Shown piece after piece: positions 1 to 7,981 of a DNA stretch of 64,000 nt. The stretch covers positions 1,488,001 to 1,552,000 of the forward strand of contig NZ_CP141615.1 of assembly GCF_035593305.1 (NCBI RefSeq). Direction: 5' to 3'. Both the position numbers and the translations under genes were made by a program. Position 1 is the first letter of the stretch. Every line of letters begins with the position of its first letter. The DNA is from Limnochorda sp. L945t (lineage in GTDB: Bacteria > Bacillota > Limnochordia > Limnochordales > Geochordaceae). Under the pieces are notes generated by a model. The model saw only the letters and a program-made list of their open reading frames with translations, did no database searches and was not told the DNA's origin.

Positions 1-35
1 GTCTCATGGTTGGCTTTCGTCGCGCCCCGTGAGCC

Positions 36-164
36 TCACTCCGTGACCCCGGCAAAGCGACCGCCGCCCTCGTCCCCGTGGCTCCACCATTCGGGCGACG
101 AGCCCCTTGGCTGTGGGTTTGGGCTTGGCCTCGCGGTGGTCACGGATGGCCGGTTCGTCCTCAT
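36..164 (-). CDS. Very small hypothetical protein (42 aa), translationally coupled
   Basis: Short frame whose ATG overlaps the TGA of the upstream 102-residue gene in an ATGA arrangement, the usual sign of translational coupling. It encodes 42 residues beginning MRTNRPSVTT and ending GGGRFAGVTE, with a central SPEWWSHGDEGG segment. No domain is recognisable. It is the last visible gene of the minus-strand replication module that starts near 3561. Small size and lack of a known family keep this uncertain; the overlapped start is the main support. Confidence 0.35.
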   Translation of the reverse strand: MRTNRPSVTTARPSPNPQPRGSSPEWWSHGDEGGGRFAGVTE

Positions 165-469
165 GCATGCCGTCTCATGCCATCCGAAAGTGGAGAGGGG
201 CGAATACCCGCAGAGGCGGTCGGCGGTCTCTCCGGCGGCGGGGGCGTAACAGGCTCCTCGCCTTTTTCAGTGGCTTCCGACGCCAGTCGGTTCCCGGCGT
301 ATCTGTAGACGACCAGCCGTCCCCGCGGTGCAACCACCTCCAGGTAGGACCGACTGGACCCCGTCAGCGGCCCCACTATGCCCGACCCGCCCCTCAGGGG
401 GATGCTCACCCGCTGGCCCAATAGCGGGTGGTCCGAGTCCGGCCGCCGGGCCTGGGGGTTCGCTGCCAC
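161..469 (-). CDS. Small hypothetical protein with a GQRV-type beta motif
   Basis: 102 residues from a GTG start preceded by a strong GGAGGGGAG ribosome site about three bases upstream. Residues 15-50 contain LLGQRVSIPLRGGSGIVG followed by beta-like sequence; the tail is Pro/Glu/Arg-rich. The LxGQRVxxPxRGxG pattern also occurs at the end of the TubC-like protein encoded just upstream (609-1010), so the two probably share a small SH3-like beta-barrel fold. It belongs to the minus-strand cluster with the primase-helicase gene. Function unknown; a role in the replication module is inferred from position only. Confidence 0.5.
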   Translation of the reverse strand: MAANPQARRPDSDHPLLGQRVSIPLRGGSGIVGPLTGSSRSYLEVVAPRGRLVVYRYAGNRLASEATEKGEEPVTPPPPERPPTASAGIRPSPLSDGMRRHA

Positions 470-608
470 CGACTCCCCTCCGGCCGGGCACGCCGCGGCA
501 GCGGCAGAGGAGCCGATATTCCCAACACCCCATCGCTTGCTCTCCCTTTCCTTGCGTCGAACCCTGTCCCCTTACAAACGGCACGACCCGCCCTTGCTCG
601 TCCCGCGG

Positions 609-1010
609 TCACGGTGCGGCAGAGAGCGGGCGAATCTCCTGCGGCTCGAAGATGGCCGCGTGGTTTGGGTCGCTTTCCAACGCCACAGTTGCCTGGCCGG
701 CGAAGGCCTGCAGCAGCACACCGGGGCCGCGGGGGGTGAGCACCCGCTGGCCGACGAGCGGGAAGAGCTTCGCGTGCGGCGCCTCCAGCACCGGAGGGCG
801 GTGATAGAGGCGTTCGGCCTCCCGGCACTGCGGGGGCCATTGCGACTCCTGTTGCAGGAGTGCCAGGATGGCAGCCTTGTGGGCAGTCAACGCGGCCCGC
901 AGCTCGGGAGTGACCAGCCCGCGGGGCGCCTCCACGCGCAGGCGCTCGCCCACCGCCGACAGGACGATGCCCCGGGCGCGCAACGCGTGCAGAAGAGCGG
1001 CCGCGTCCAT
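609..1010 (-). CDS. TubC N-terminal docking-domain-like protein
   Basis: 133 residues. The first ~52 residues (MDAAALLHALRARGI... to ...LTAHKAAILALLQQ) match the pattern of TubC_N-type docking domains: a short helical/beta fold with an LxxxGxxLxxxGxxL core and an LR..L..HKAAILALL helix. Such domains are known at the start of some polyketide/peptide synthases but also occur as free-standing proteins beside mobile-element primases, which fits here. The C-terminal ~55 residues carry a GQRVLTPRGPGV motif shared with the next small gene. The ATG overlaps the TGA of the primase-helicase gene (TGATG) and a GGGAGGTG site lies upstream, so translation is coupled. Likely an accessory of the replication protein. 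Confidence 0.6.
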   Translation of the reverse strand: MDAAALLHALRARGIVLSAVGERLRVEAPRGLVTPELRAALTAHKAAILALLQQESQWPPQCREAERLYHRPPVLEAPHAKLFPLVGQRVLTPRGPGVLLQAFAGQATVALESDPNHAAIFEPQEIRPLSAAP

Positions 1011-3190
1011 CACAGCTCGAACACCTCCCGTTCGCCGGACGGGGGCACCAAGGAGGCCAGGTTCGTCTGGTCTTCGGTATAAGACCCTTCTTGGCGATCT
1101 TGATCCCGAGGCCCCAAAGCCGGACACGACGCGGGGCAATCAAGACCGCCAAGTGTGTTCGGTTGGCGATCTTGACCGCCTTCAACATGGCCAGGGGGGT
1201 GACTCTGGCGATGTTGATTGCCCTTCGTCACGACGCTACCTGAAACCCCTATTTCAAGGTTGCCAACGGACGGGGCCATGGAGGCTTGCCCAGGTGGACC
1301 CGCCTCCGCGTCCGCCGAGGCCGCTGGGGCCGGCAAGGTCCAGAGCCACTCGCCAGTCCCTCGCGGCGCGCCCGGTTGCGAATGGCGGCGGCTTTCTACC
1401 TCCAGCTCCCCCTTCGCCCGCTGAAGCGTCCGGCGCGAGATGCCCGCGCGCCGGGCTTCTTCCTCCACCTGCGCTTGCGGAACCGGGCCGCCTTGGAGTA
1501 GGTTGACGAGGAAGGCCTTGGCGCGTTCCACCTGCGCCTCGCCCGCAGCCCGCTCGGGTGCCAGCAGGTCGACCGCCGTTAGTGTCGAAGGTCCCGTCCA
1601 AGCGAAACCGTCCTTGTCGATACGGTAGCCGAGGGAGGGGCCCCTGGGGCCCAGGTTGGACTTGATGTGCACAAGGGCTCGGTCGCCCGGGCTTTTGGGG
1701 TCTGCGCCCGCCAGCAGCACCGACCGGGCCACGGCGGCAAGGTCGATGGAGCCGAGGCCTCGGTAGAGGGCCCGATCCCGAGCCTCTTTGCTGAGGTGGC
1801 GAAGCACCAGGACCGAGCAGTGGAAATCGGTGGCCACTCGGGCGAGCCCCTGCAGGACCGGACGTACTTTCTCGGCCCGGTTGAGGTCGGTGTCCGGGGG
1901 CAGGTGTCCTTCCAACGGGTCGATGACCACGAGCTTAGGCCGCCGCTCCTCCAACACGCGGCGCAGAAGTTCCACATCGAGCAGCGTGAAGGGGCGCTCA
2001 TGGGCATCGCCGCGCAGGATAGCAGCCTGTCGCTCGGCCCGTCGACGACGGCGGTCCTCCTCGTCGTCCCCGCTCGTCCTCGTGTCCCGTTGGGCCACGA
2101 CCCGCACGGCCGGCAACACGTGGATGCGCCGCAGGTCCGCGCCCAGCTGCGCAAGCCGCGGGCGGATGGTGTCGGCCACGTCATCCTCCGCGGTGATGTA
2201 AACCGTGTCGGCCGGCTCACTAACAGGCAGTGGCTCATCCGGCTGCCCGGGCGGGGTACCATGCGAGAGCGCAGCCGCGATGGCCAGGGCGACCCAGCTC
2301 TTGCCGACGCCCGGGTCGCCGTCCAGAAGGGTCAGCTTGCCCAGCGGCAAATAAGGCTCCCACAGAAACTCGACCCTGGCCGGCTCGACGTCCGCGACCG
2401 TCAAGATGATGGGCTCCACGTTGGGCGACGCGTCGGAGTCGGGCCTCGAACCGGCCAGGACCTCCAGGCGGCTCTTGGGCACAAGCTCCAGCGTCCCGGG
2501 TGCTTCGAGAATGCGCGCGTAGCGATGGGGCCGGTCCGGGGTGGAATCTCCTTCACGGGCCGCCGTGCCGGGTAGGCGCACCGGGTAGACCGGCGACGCA
2601 GTAGACGGATCGACCGCGACACCGGCGTCCGAGAAACGCCTGGCCAGCGCCTCCAACGAGTGCCGAACCAGGGCGTCATCCCCTCGGGGCAGGGAGACGT
2701 GGTAAAGTAGGCATGCGCCTGTTCCCGAATCGACGAGGACGGGAGCCGGCCAGCCTTCCTCCGCGAGGGCTACCCGGATGGCGCGTGCGCGGCGGAGGGC
2801 TGCTTCGTGCTCGGTGTTGGACGGCGGCACGCCCGCCGGGCGCCGGGGATCGAGCGTGATGATCAACCACTGCCAACGCTCCACATCGAGCTCGGTGGTA
2901 CGGGGGCCATCACGGGTCAGAACCCGCATGTGGTTATTCGCCCGGGCGAGCAGCGCGTGGTTGAGGGGGTTGAGCACCACGTAGAGACCCTGGGCGCGGC
3001 GGGCGAAGGACGCGGCCCAGGTGGCGAGCGTCAAAAGGTTATCGAAATAACCGACCTCCAGGTGCGGCCGACGGTACTCCCGGGTCGTCGCCCCCTCGAC
3101 CCGCAACTCCGTGACCTGCCCAGGAACCAGCAACAGCTCGACGGCCCGGCGTATCTCGGCCTGAGCTTCTTCGGGGCTCACCCGGGGCAC
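1010..3190 (-). CDS. Primase-polymerase/RepA-like AAA helicase fusion (replication protein)
   Basis: 726 residues. The N-terminal half (about 100-245) looks like an archaeo-eukaryotic-type primase domain: LIITLDPRRPAG (motif I region), SGTGACLLYHVSLP, then VAVDPSTASPVYPVRLPGT and RPHRYARI. The middle is a RepA/AAA_25 ATPase with Walker A GDPGVGKS at 291-298 and Walker B-like KLVVIDPLEGHL near 415, followed by FHCSVLVLRHLSK. A C-terminal helix-turn-helix-like segment (RRAGISRRTLQRAKGELEVES) precedes a Gln/Gly-rich tail. Such fusions replicate plasmids and phage satellites. Motif I normally reads DxD; here the first acidic residue is Thr112, so primase activity may be altered. The GTG start is the farthest upstream plausible start and has a purine-rich GGGCGAGGGG before it; a later start is possible. 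Confidence 0.75.
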   Translation of the reverse strand: MPRVSPEEAQAEIRRAVELLLVPGQVTELRVEGATTREYRRPHLEVGYFDNLLTLATWAASFARRAQGLYVVLNPLNHALLARANNHMRVLTRDGPRTTELDVERWQWLIITLDPRRPAGVPPSNTEHEAALRRARAIRVALAEEGWPAPVLVDSGTGACLLYHVSLPRGDDALVRHSLEALARRFSDAGVAVDPSTASPVYPVRLPGTAAREGDSTPDRPHRYARILEAPGTLELVPKSRLEVLAGSRPDSDASPNVEPIILTVADVEPARVEFLWEPYLPLGKLTLLDGDPGVGKSWVALAIAAALSHGTPPGQPDEPLPVSEPADTVYITAEDDVADTIRPRLAQLGADLRRIHVLPAVRVVAQRDTRTSGDDEEDRRRRRAERQAAILRGDAHERPFTLLDVELLRRVLEERRPKLVVIDPLEGHLPPDTDLNRAEKVRPVLQGLARVATDFHCSVLVLRHLSKEARDRALYRGLGSIDLAAVARSVLLAGADPKSPGDRALVHIKSNLGPRGPSLGYRIDKDGFAWTGPSTLTAVDLLAPERAAGEAQVERAKAFLVNLLQGGPVPQAQVEEEARRAGISRRTLQRAKGELEVESRRHSQPGAPRGTGEWLWTLPAPAASADAEAGPPGQASMAPSVGNLEIGVSGSVVTKGNQHRQSHPPGHVEGGQDRQPNTLGGLDCPASCPALGPRDQDRQEGSYTEDQTNLASLVPPSGEREVFEL

Positions 3191-3330
3191 CCCCTCGCCC
3201 AGGCGGGGATGAGGGATGGCCAGGGGCCGGAGAGACGTAGGACAATGACCATGGGTCCTGCACCTCTAGGGGGCCGCACCGCAACGCCTGAGTGGGCGGC
3301 CCTCAACGACTTTCCTCGTAGCCCGGAGCG

Positions 3331-3561
3331 TCAGCCCTTCACGGCGGGCCTCCGGTCGGGACTAGCGGCCTCCAAGGGAGCGCTGACCCGGTGAAGCCGG
3401 CGCTCGGGTCGCAGGCGCTCCACCTCGTCGGCCGGGAGGAACACCCTCCCGTTCAGCGCATCGCGAAAGGCCACCACGCGGCCTCTAGCAACCCACCCGA
3501 GCAGAGTGCGCACCGGTACCTGTGCCGCCCGGGCCGCTTCTCGGGTTCCCAACAGCTGCAT
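3331..3561 (-). CDS. Excisionase/MerR-like helix-turn-helix protein
   Basis: 76 residues, MQLLGTREAARAAQVPVRTL... then GWVARGRVVAFRDALNGRVFLPADEVERL. This is the compact winged HTH of excisionase (Xis/AlpA)-like proteins: a TREAA helix, the VPVRTLLGWV recognition helix, and a beta wing ending in a DEVERL helix. ATG is preceded by GGGGGAG eight bases upstream. It lies at the head of the minus-strand replication cluster, divergent from the gene at 3836, where a directionality factor or copy-control regulator would be expected. No integrase is visible in the window, so its partner may lie beyond the left edge. Confidence 0.65.
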   Translation of the reverse strand: MQLLGTREAARAAQVPVRTLLGWVARGRVVAFRDALNGRVFLPADEVERLRPERRLHRVSAPLEAASPDRRPAVKG

Positions 3562-3782
3562 CGCATGGCTCCCCCCTCGACAAGGACTCGGCGCCGCTCG
3601 GCCGCCTGTTATCCGGCCGCGGCGCCGTCGCCAGGACAAGGTCAAAGGCCGCGGCCAGCCGCTTCAGCCCGTCGGGCCGTTCGCACCGGCAGAGCAGGAT
3701 CCGGAGTCCTGGCGCCCGTGTCGTGGTTCGCACGAGCGGCGCGTTGGGCGCGGAGGCGGAGAAAGCCTTTGCTGCACAGTGG

Positions 3783-3812
3783 TTGACGTTTTGCGAACCC
3801 TTTCGCTACGAC
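3783..3812 (+). promoter_or_regulatory. Probable promoter for the 320-aa gene
   Basis: TTGACG (3783-3788) and TACGAC (3807-3812) separated by 18 bases, 24 bases before the start codon at 3836 and just before the GGGGAGGTGA ribosome site at 3821. The -35 box is good and the -10 box weak. It drives the plus-strand gene away from the HTH/replication cluster. Confidence 0.4.
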
Positions 3813-3835
3813 AAGCTTCAGGGGAGGTGAACCCG

Positions 3836-4798
3836 ATGGGTCGGCGAGGGAAGTTGCTTGAACAGCCGCTGCGCGAACACCTGTTCGATCTGATCGACCG
3901 AGGCTTCTCTGAGGTGGAAGTCATCAAGGCGTTAAGGGCCGAGGCAAGAAGAATGCAGTTGCCACCGCCTGACCCGCGCACCGTGTCGCGCTATCGCCTT
4001 GCGTACGAGATCGCCACGGGAGCGCTAGACCCCAAGGACCCTGAGGTCAAGGGACGGCTGGACCCACTGCGGATCAAGGATGGGTTCTTGGAGAGAGTGC
4101 GGCTTCTGGTGCACCATCGGCAGACACGCCGCGAGGCAGAACCGGCGGCGCACCCAGCCCTCGTCCCAAGTTGGCGCGCGCAGCACGTGGAGCGCTTGAT
4201 GCAGTTGGCCGAGACGATACGAGGCTTCATCTACAACCCGCAAATCCGCCTGCACGCCGAGGTGGGGTGGGATCTTCCGAGGTCTCTGGAAGTGAAGGGC
4301 GTCGACTTGGCCCTGGAGCCGGAGCGGTGGCTTGGGACCGTGGTGCCGGACCTCGACATCGAGTCGGCCTGGGGAGAGCTGTGGCCGTACCTCCGGGAGC
4401 ATCTGGCCAAGAGCCCCTTCTGGAAGCATCTGGATGCCCTGCGCCAGGCGGTGGACACGTACGACCGGGCGCTGGAGGCCGCGGGGCAAAAGGTGGCGGA
4501 AGAGGACCCTTCCTTTCGGTCATTTTGGGCCGACGTGACGTTTGCCCGCCAGTATCCGGTGCCGTCGCGCACACCGGTGACGCCGGACAGCGGCTCGGAG
4601 CACCCGCCCCTCTACGACTTGGACAAGGTCGAGTGGGCCGTCGAGAAGCTGCGTGAGATCGCACCGGACTTGGACAAGCACCGGTGGGACTTGGTGCGCC
4701 TGCTGGAGGCCCTGCGTGACGACCTGCTGCCCGACCGAGTGGCGCGTCTGATCGCAGAAAGTACCTGTAGCCTCTGCCGGGACACCCCGGCGGAGTGA
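3836..4798 (+). CDS. Hypothetical helical protein of the replication module
   Basis: 320 residues starting MGRRGKLLEQ, with an ideal GGGGAGGTGA site six bases before ATG. The first ~60 residues (LFDLIDRGFSEVEVIKALRA, then PDPRTVSRYRLAYEI) look like a helix-turn-helix or resolvase-type DNA-binding head. The rest is rich in charged helices with Trp/Leu spacing (ESAWGELWPYLREHL, DKHRWDLVRLLEALRDDLL) and ends with a CSLCRD pair of cysteines. I do not recognise the family. It is divergent from the primase-helicase cluster and may regulate or partition the same element; this is inferred from position. Confidence 0.6.
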   Translation: MGRRGKLLEQPLREHLFDLIDRGFSEVEVIKALRAEARRMQLPPPDPRTVSRYRLAYEIATGALDPKDPEVKGRLDPLRIKDGFLERVRLLVHHRQTRREAEPAAHPALVPSWRAQHVERLMQLAETIRGFIYNPQIRLHAEVGWDLPRSLEVKGVDLALEPERWLGTVVPDLDIESAWGELWPYLREHLAKSPFWKHLDALRQAVDTYDRALEAAGQKVAEEDPSFRSFWADVTFARQYPVPSRTPVTPDSGSEHPPLYDLDKVEWAVEKLREIAPDLDKHRWDLVRLLEALRDDLLPDRVARLIAESTCSLCRDTPAE

Positions 4799-5131
4799 GC
4801 CGCGCGTTCCGGACGGAGAAACCGACCGGCCCGTTCCTGCGCTGGCCTGTGCGCAGGGAGGAGACCGATCCCCGGATCCAGGATCGCCAGGAGACGGCTC
4901 GCCACCCTTGCCGGTGGCGTGCCCGGTCTCGGGCCGGCCGGGAAGGGGCTATGCCTTACAAATGTCGCAACCGCCGGCGGGAGGGGCGGTCTCCCGAGGC
5001 TTACGCCCTCTTTCTCCCGCAGCCTAAGCCCGTCGTAGCCTTGACTGCGCCCGCCGAATGAGTGGCGCAGGTTGTGGAGTCCTTGTTGCGGCGTCTGCGT
5101 CGGCGGCCTAAACTGCCTCGGGTGAACTGCG
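4799..5131. other. Intergenic stretch, one hairpin, no gene seen
   Basis: 333 bases with no convincing gene. A stem-loop at 4891-4930 (CGCCACC/GGTGGCG core at 4900-4906 and 4913-4919, flanked by GAGAC/GTCTC) may end transcription of the 320-aa gene; it lacks a T run. I looked here for a cobalamin riboswitch ahead of the cobalamin-binding protein gene and did not find the conserved core. Confidence 0.4.
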
Positions 5132-6070
5132 GTGCGCATCGTGTCGCTGGTCCCGAGCGCCACCGAGCTCGTCTGGGCACTGGGCCTCACCGACCATCTC
5201 GTGGGACGCAGCCACGAGTGCGACTTCCCTCCGGAGGTGGCGGGCGTGCCGGTCGTCACCGCTTCCCTCATCCCGCCGGGCGTCACGGGGGCCGAACTGG
5301 ACGCGCTCGTCAGCCGGGCGGTGCGGGAGCACGGCTCGCTGTACACCCTGGACCGCGACCAGATCAGCCGGCTCCGTCCCGACCTCATCCTGACCCAGGG
5401 GCTGTGCGAGGTTTGCGCGGTGGCGTACGACGAGGTGAAGGCTGCAACCGCCGACTTGCAGGTCCACGTCGCCGCGCCGGTCATCCTATCGCTGCAACCC
5501 ATGACCCTCGCGGACGTGCTCGCCCAGCTCGAGACCGTCGCGTCGGCCGCCGGCATCGAAGCGAGAGGCCGGGAGGTGCGCAGGGGCCTGGAGGCTCGCC
5601 TGGAAGCGGTGAGGCGGCGAAGCGAAGGGCTGGCGAATCGCCCTCGGGTTTTCTGCATGGAGTGGCTGCAACCGCCCTGGTGCGCCGGGCACTGGGTGCC
5701 CGAGATGGTGGAACTGGCCGGGGGCAGCAACCCGCTGGGCCAGCCGGGTCAGCAGTCCCGCCGCCTGGGATGGGACGCCATCCGCGGCTGCGACCCCGAC
5801 GTGATCGTCCTCATGCCTTGCGGATACGACCTGCAGCAGACCGTCGCCGAGTATCGGGACCTGCGTCGGCGCGGCCGCCTGCCAACGTGGTGGGATGAAC
5901 TGCGAGCGGTGCGAGAACGTCGCGTCTTCGCCGTCCAGGCCAGCGCCTACTTCAACCGGCCCGGGCCCCGGGTCGTCGACGGGGTCGAGACCCTGGCCGA
6001 GGTCTTGCACCCCGACCTGTTTGGCTCTTTGCGGCTTCGAAGCAGCTGGCTGCCGGTCGAAAGGGGCTAA
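5132..6070 (+). CDS. Cobalamin-binding protein (BtuF-like, TroA fold)
   Basis: 312 residues, MRIVSLVPSATELVWALGL... is the classic opening of BtuF/FecB-type vitamin B12-binding proteins. Further matches are GRSHECDFPPEV, RLRPDLILTQGLCEVCAVAY, the RPRVFCMEWLQPPWCAGHWVPEMVELAGG block, and DPDVIVLMPCGYD. There is no signal peptide, as in many bacterial homologues annotated as cytosolic cobalamin-binding proteins, so it may act in salvage or signalling rather than as the periplasmic subunit of an importer; no BtuC/BtuD genes are adjacent. The GTG start is preceded by GGGTGA. The 3' end overlaps the read-through tail of the convergent GNAT gene. Confidence 0.85.
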   Translation: MRIVSLVPSATELVWALGLTDHLVGRSHECDFPPEVAGVPVVTASLIPPGVTGAELDALVSRAVREHGSLYTLDRDQISRLRPDLILTQGLCEVCAVAYDEVKAATADLQVHVAAPVILSLQPMTLADVLAQLETVASAAGIEARGREVRRGLEARLEAVRRRSEGLANRPRVFCMEWLQPPWCAGHWVPEMVELAGGSNPLGQPGQQSRRLGWDAIRGCDPDVIVLMPCGYDLQQTVAEYRDLRRRGRLPTWWDELRAVRERRVFAVQASAYFNRPGPRVVDGVETLAEVLHPDLFGSLRLRSSWLPVERG

Positions 6071-7433
6071 GTCGGGCGGACTCGCTGCCAGGCCTCACAA
6101 CACATACCTGTCGCATTGATCGTTGTTTGACCAGTGGCATCGCGCGGCGGACGAGCGGGAAAGGGCGTGGCCGCCCGATACATCGGGCGAGCCACGCCTT
6201 CGGGATGTCAGGGTAGCCGATGACGGATGGCCGGGTCGCCGACCTTTGAGGCCTCCGCCCAAAGCAGCACCAGGCGCAAGGCCAGCTCGTAGATGGCACG
6301 GCTTGGGGGGCCTGCCACTCGGTGGCCATCACAGCGTCGACCAAGTCGTGGTCACCACCCGTTCCTGCCGAGCCGCTGGCGCCATTGGGCTGAGGTGGGC
6401 GCAGTGGTCGATAAGCCGCGGCAGACCGTTGCAGGCCAGCTGAAGGTGGTCGAGTGTCCTGGCGGCCACACAGCGCCTGGTCGGCTCCGGCCAGCTTCAG
6501 GCGGTGGCGGATGTGCTTCGTCGTGGCGGCGGACCGGAAGCTACGCGTGAGACGGCCAGCGGCAAGCCGACCGGATGGCAATGGATCCACCTCGCCGGGC
6601 CGGGCGCCGACTCCGTAGGTACGGGGAGCCAGGCGGGCACGGATGCGGTCGAGAAACGCCTGGAGAGGCATGACGAGGTCGTCGAGGGGCTCGCCGTCGA
6701 TGTAGATGTTCTCCTCCCCTAGGCGCAGGGCGTCGGCCCGGTCAAGGATCAACTGCTCGGCCGTTTGCACCCGGCTCGAGAGCGCCCGGGCCGCCTCCAG
6801 GCGCCTGCGGCACATCTGCATCATCCAGGGGCAGCGGCCGGTGACCACGGCCGCAACGTGCACGACGGGCTCGGCCCGCGCCCGCGCCGCAGCAGGGGTC
6901 GAGGCTTGGGTCGGGGCGGGAGCCAAAGCTGAGGGCCGGGGCCCGGCCGCAAGCGCCACCCGGCCGTCCGGCCGCAGCCGCTTCAGCAGCAGAGCGGCCG
7001 GGCCGCGGCGCTCGACCATCTCGAACCCGAAGTGTTCGAAAAACGCCACGGGCATCCAGCCTGCGTATGTGAGCACGGCGAGCCCGGCAGAGCCGGCGGC
7101 GGCTTCGAGGGCCCGTTCCATGAGGGATCGGGCCAGACCCTGCCTCGCCGCCTCTTCGAGCACCCACAGGCATCGGATGACCCACAGGCCCTCGCCTTCG
7201 AGCGGGAGCGGGGCCGCGTCGACCGGCATGACCTCGAGGCGCCCGACGGGCCTGCCTTCCTGGAACGCCCCGAAGGTGCGCACGCCCATCCTCGCCACCG
7301 CCCGGTGCACCCGAGCCGCCTCGGCCAGGGCGCCGGCCGGGGCGACGCCCGGCATGACGCACATGCCGTTGATCGCTCCGATCTCCTCGGCGGGGACCTC
7401 CCGCACATCGCAGCGATCGCCGGGCTCTGGCAT
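5952..7433 (-). CDS. GNAT N-acetyltransferase with C-terminal thiol-containing domain and read-through tail
   Basis: 493-residue frame of which only the first ~270 residues (6624-7433) look like protein. Residues 10-155 are a GNAT acetyltransferase: VIRCLWVLEEAARQGLARSL is the acetyl-CoA-binding beta4/alpha3 region and AGWMPVAFFEHFGFEMVERRG the C-terminal beta strands. After an Ala/Pro linker, residues 188-268 form a small domain with a RCPWMMQMC cysteine motif and ENIYIDGEPLDDLVMPLQAFLDRI, reminiscent of thioredoxin-like tails on YoaP-type acetyltransferases. The remaining ~223 residues are Arg/Pro/Ser-rich, overlap the cobalamin-binding gene antisense and contain the 6164-6198 hairpin, so the original stop was probably lost. 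Starts at ATG with GGGGTGA, seven bases after the regulator gene upstream. Confidence 0.7.
   Translation of the reverse strand: MPEPGDRCDVREVPAEEIGAINGMCVMPGVAPAGALAEAARVHRAVARMGVRTFGAFQEGRPVGRLEVMPVDAAPLPLEGEGLWVIRCLWVLEEAARQGLARSLMERALEAAAGSAGLAVLTYAGWMPVAFFEHFGFEMVERRGPAALLLKRLRPDGRVALAAGPRPSALAPAPTQASTPAAARARAEPVVHVAAVVTGRCPWMMQMCRRRLEAARALSSRVQTAEQLILDRADALRLGEENIYIDGEPLDDLVMPLQAFLDRIRARLAPRTYGVGARPGEVDPLPSGRLAAGRLTRSFRSAATTKHIRHRLKLAGADQALCGRQDTRPPSAGLQRSAAAYRPLRPPQPNGASGSAGTGGDHDLVDAVMATEWQAPQAVPSTSWPCAWCCFGRRPQRSATRPSVIGYPDIPKAWLARCIGRPRPFPLVRRAMPLVKQRSMRQVCVVRPGSESARLSPFRPAASCFEAAKSQTGRGARPRPGSRPRRRPGARAG
6164..6198. terminator. Long hairpin between convergent genes
   Basis: GGCGTGGC pairs with GCCACGCC and the inner CGCCCGA with TCGGGCG, a 15-bp stem with one bulged A and a TACA loop. 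It sits between the 3' ends of the cobalamin-binding gene and the conserved part of the GNAT gene, as expected of a bidirectional terminator, though no T run follows. It now lies inside the GNAT gene's apparent reading frame. Confidence 0.5.
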
Positions 7434-7439
7434 GCTCTA

Positions 7440-7790
7440 TCACCCCGTCCTCAGGGCGGCGGTCTGGGCCACCAGGCAGGCCAGGAGCTCCTTGGCCGGC
7501 TCGTCCAGCCAAGCGGCCTGGCGGATAGAGCGACCACGGAGCTCCTCCGACCGCACCACCAGAGCCAGGGCCAGCCGCTCCGCGGTCGTCGGAGGGGGCG
7601 GAGCGCCACTGCCTCGCCGCCACCGGTACACAAGCGAGCGCTGTACACGGACCCGACCGGCCAGTTCCATCGCAGAGAGACCTCGCTGTAGTCGCGATGC
7701 GTCCGGCCGCCGCGCAAAGCTGAGCGCCCGAGCCGCCTGAGTCACCGTTTGGCGCAGCGCGGCGGCCTCCGCCACGTGAAACGTCGCCAT
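7440..7790 (-). CDS. XRE-family transcriptional regulator
   Basis: 116 residues. A Cro/cI-type helix-turn-helix is visible at about 38-80 (LSAMELAGRVRVQRSLVYRWRRG, then PPTTAERLALALVV), where the second helix and the VYRWRRG recognition segment are typical. The C-terminal third is helical (EPAKELLACLVAQTAALRTG) and may dimerise. It lies seven bases upstream of the GNAT gene, so the two form an operon and the regulator probably controls it. Palindromes upstream at 7894-7904 and 7970-7981 are candidate operators. Confidence 0.65.
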   Translation of the reverse strand: MATFHVAEAAALRQTVTQAARALSFARRPDASRLQRGLSAMELAGRVRVQRSLVYRWRRGSGAPPPPTTAERLALALVVRSEELRGRSIRQAAWLDEPAKELLACLVAQTAALRTG

Positions 7791-7893
7791 AGGCCTCTGT
7801 GGAGGAGTTCTCGAGCCCGCTGGGCCTGGATCACGACAGGGGTTTCTGCCACGGGACCACCTCCGGCCCAGCCGACGTTCCCATTGTACCGCT

Positions 7894-7981
7894 CATACAG
7901 TATGCAGCAATAGTAGGGCCCCGAAAACTGGGCGTCGAAACACGGTCGGAGCCAGGTACAGCGTCTACCGTATACGTGTAC
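7894..7981. promoter_or_regulatory. Two short palindromes upstream of the XRE gene
   Basis: CATACAGTATG at 7894-7904 is a perfect inverted repeat around a central A, and GTATACGTGTAC at 7970-7981 contains CGTATACG. Both lie in the otherwise empty 7791-8327 stretch, about 100-190 bases upstream of the XRE start. They share the GTAT/ATAC half-site, so they may be operators for the regulator. Confidence 0.3.

Noticed and set aside
470-608. Small minus-strand frame starting near 508 with a GGGAGA site
   Set aside because: It would overlap the better supported 161-469 gene in another frame and has no coherent protein-like sequence.
5050-5100. Minus-strand stretch reading LHNLRHSF, like a tyrosine recombinase motif
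   Set aside because: Only one short motif, no flanking helices or catalytic Tyr; likely chance.
4800-5131. Possible cobalamin riboswitch before the cobalamin-binding gene
   Set aside because: No B12-box or conserved core seen on either strand.
6071-6623. Decayed transposase on the minus strand
   Set aside because: Some frames have LRLVLLWAEASK-like stretches, but no DDE motif, terminal repeats or consistent frame could be found.
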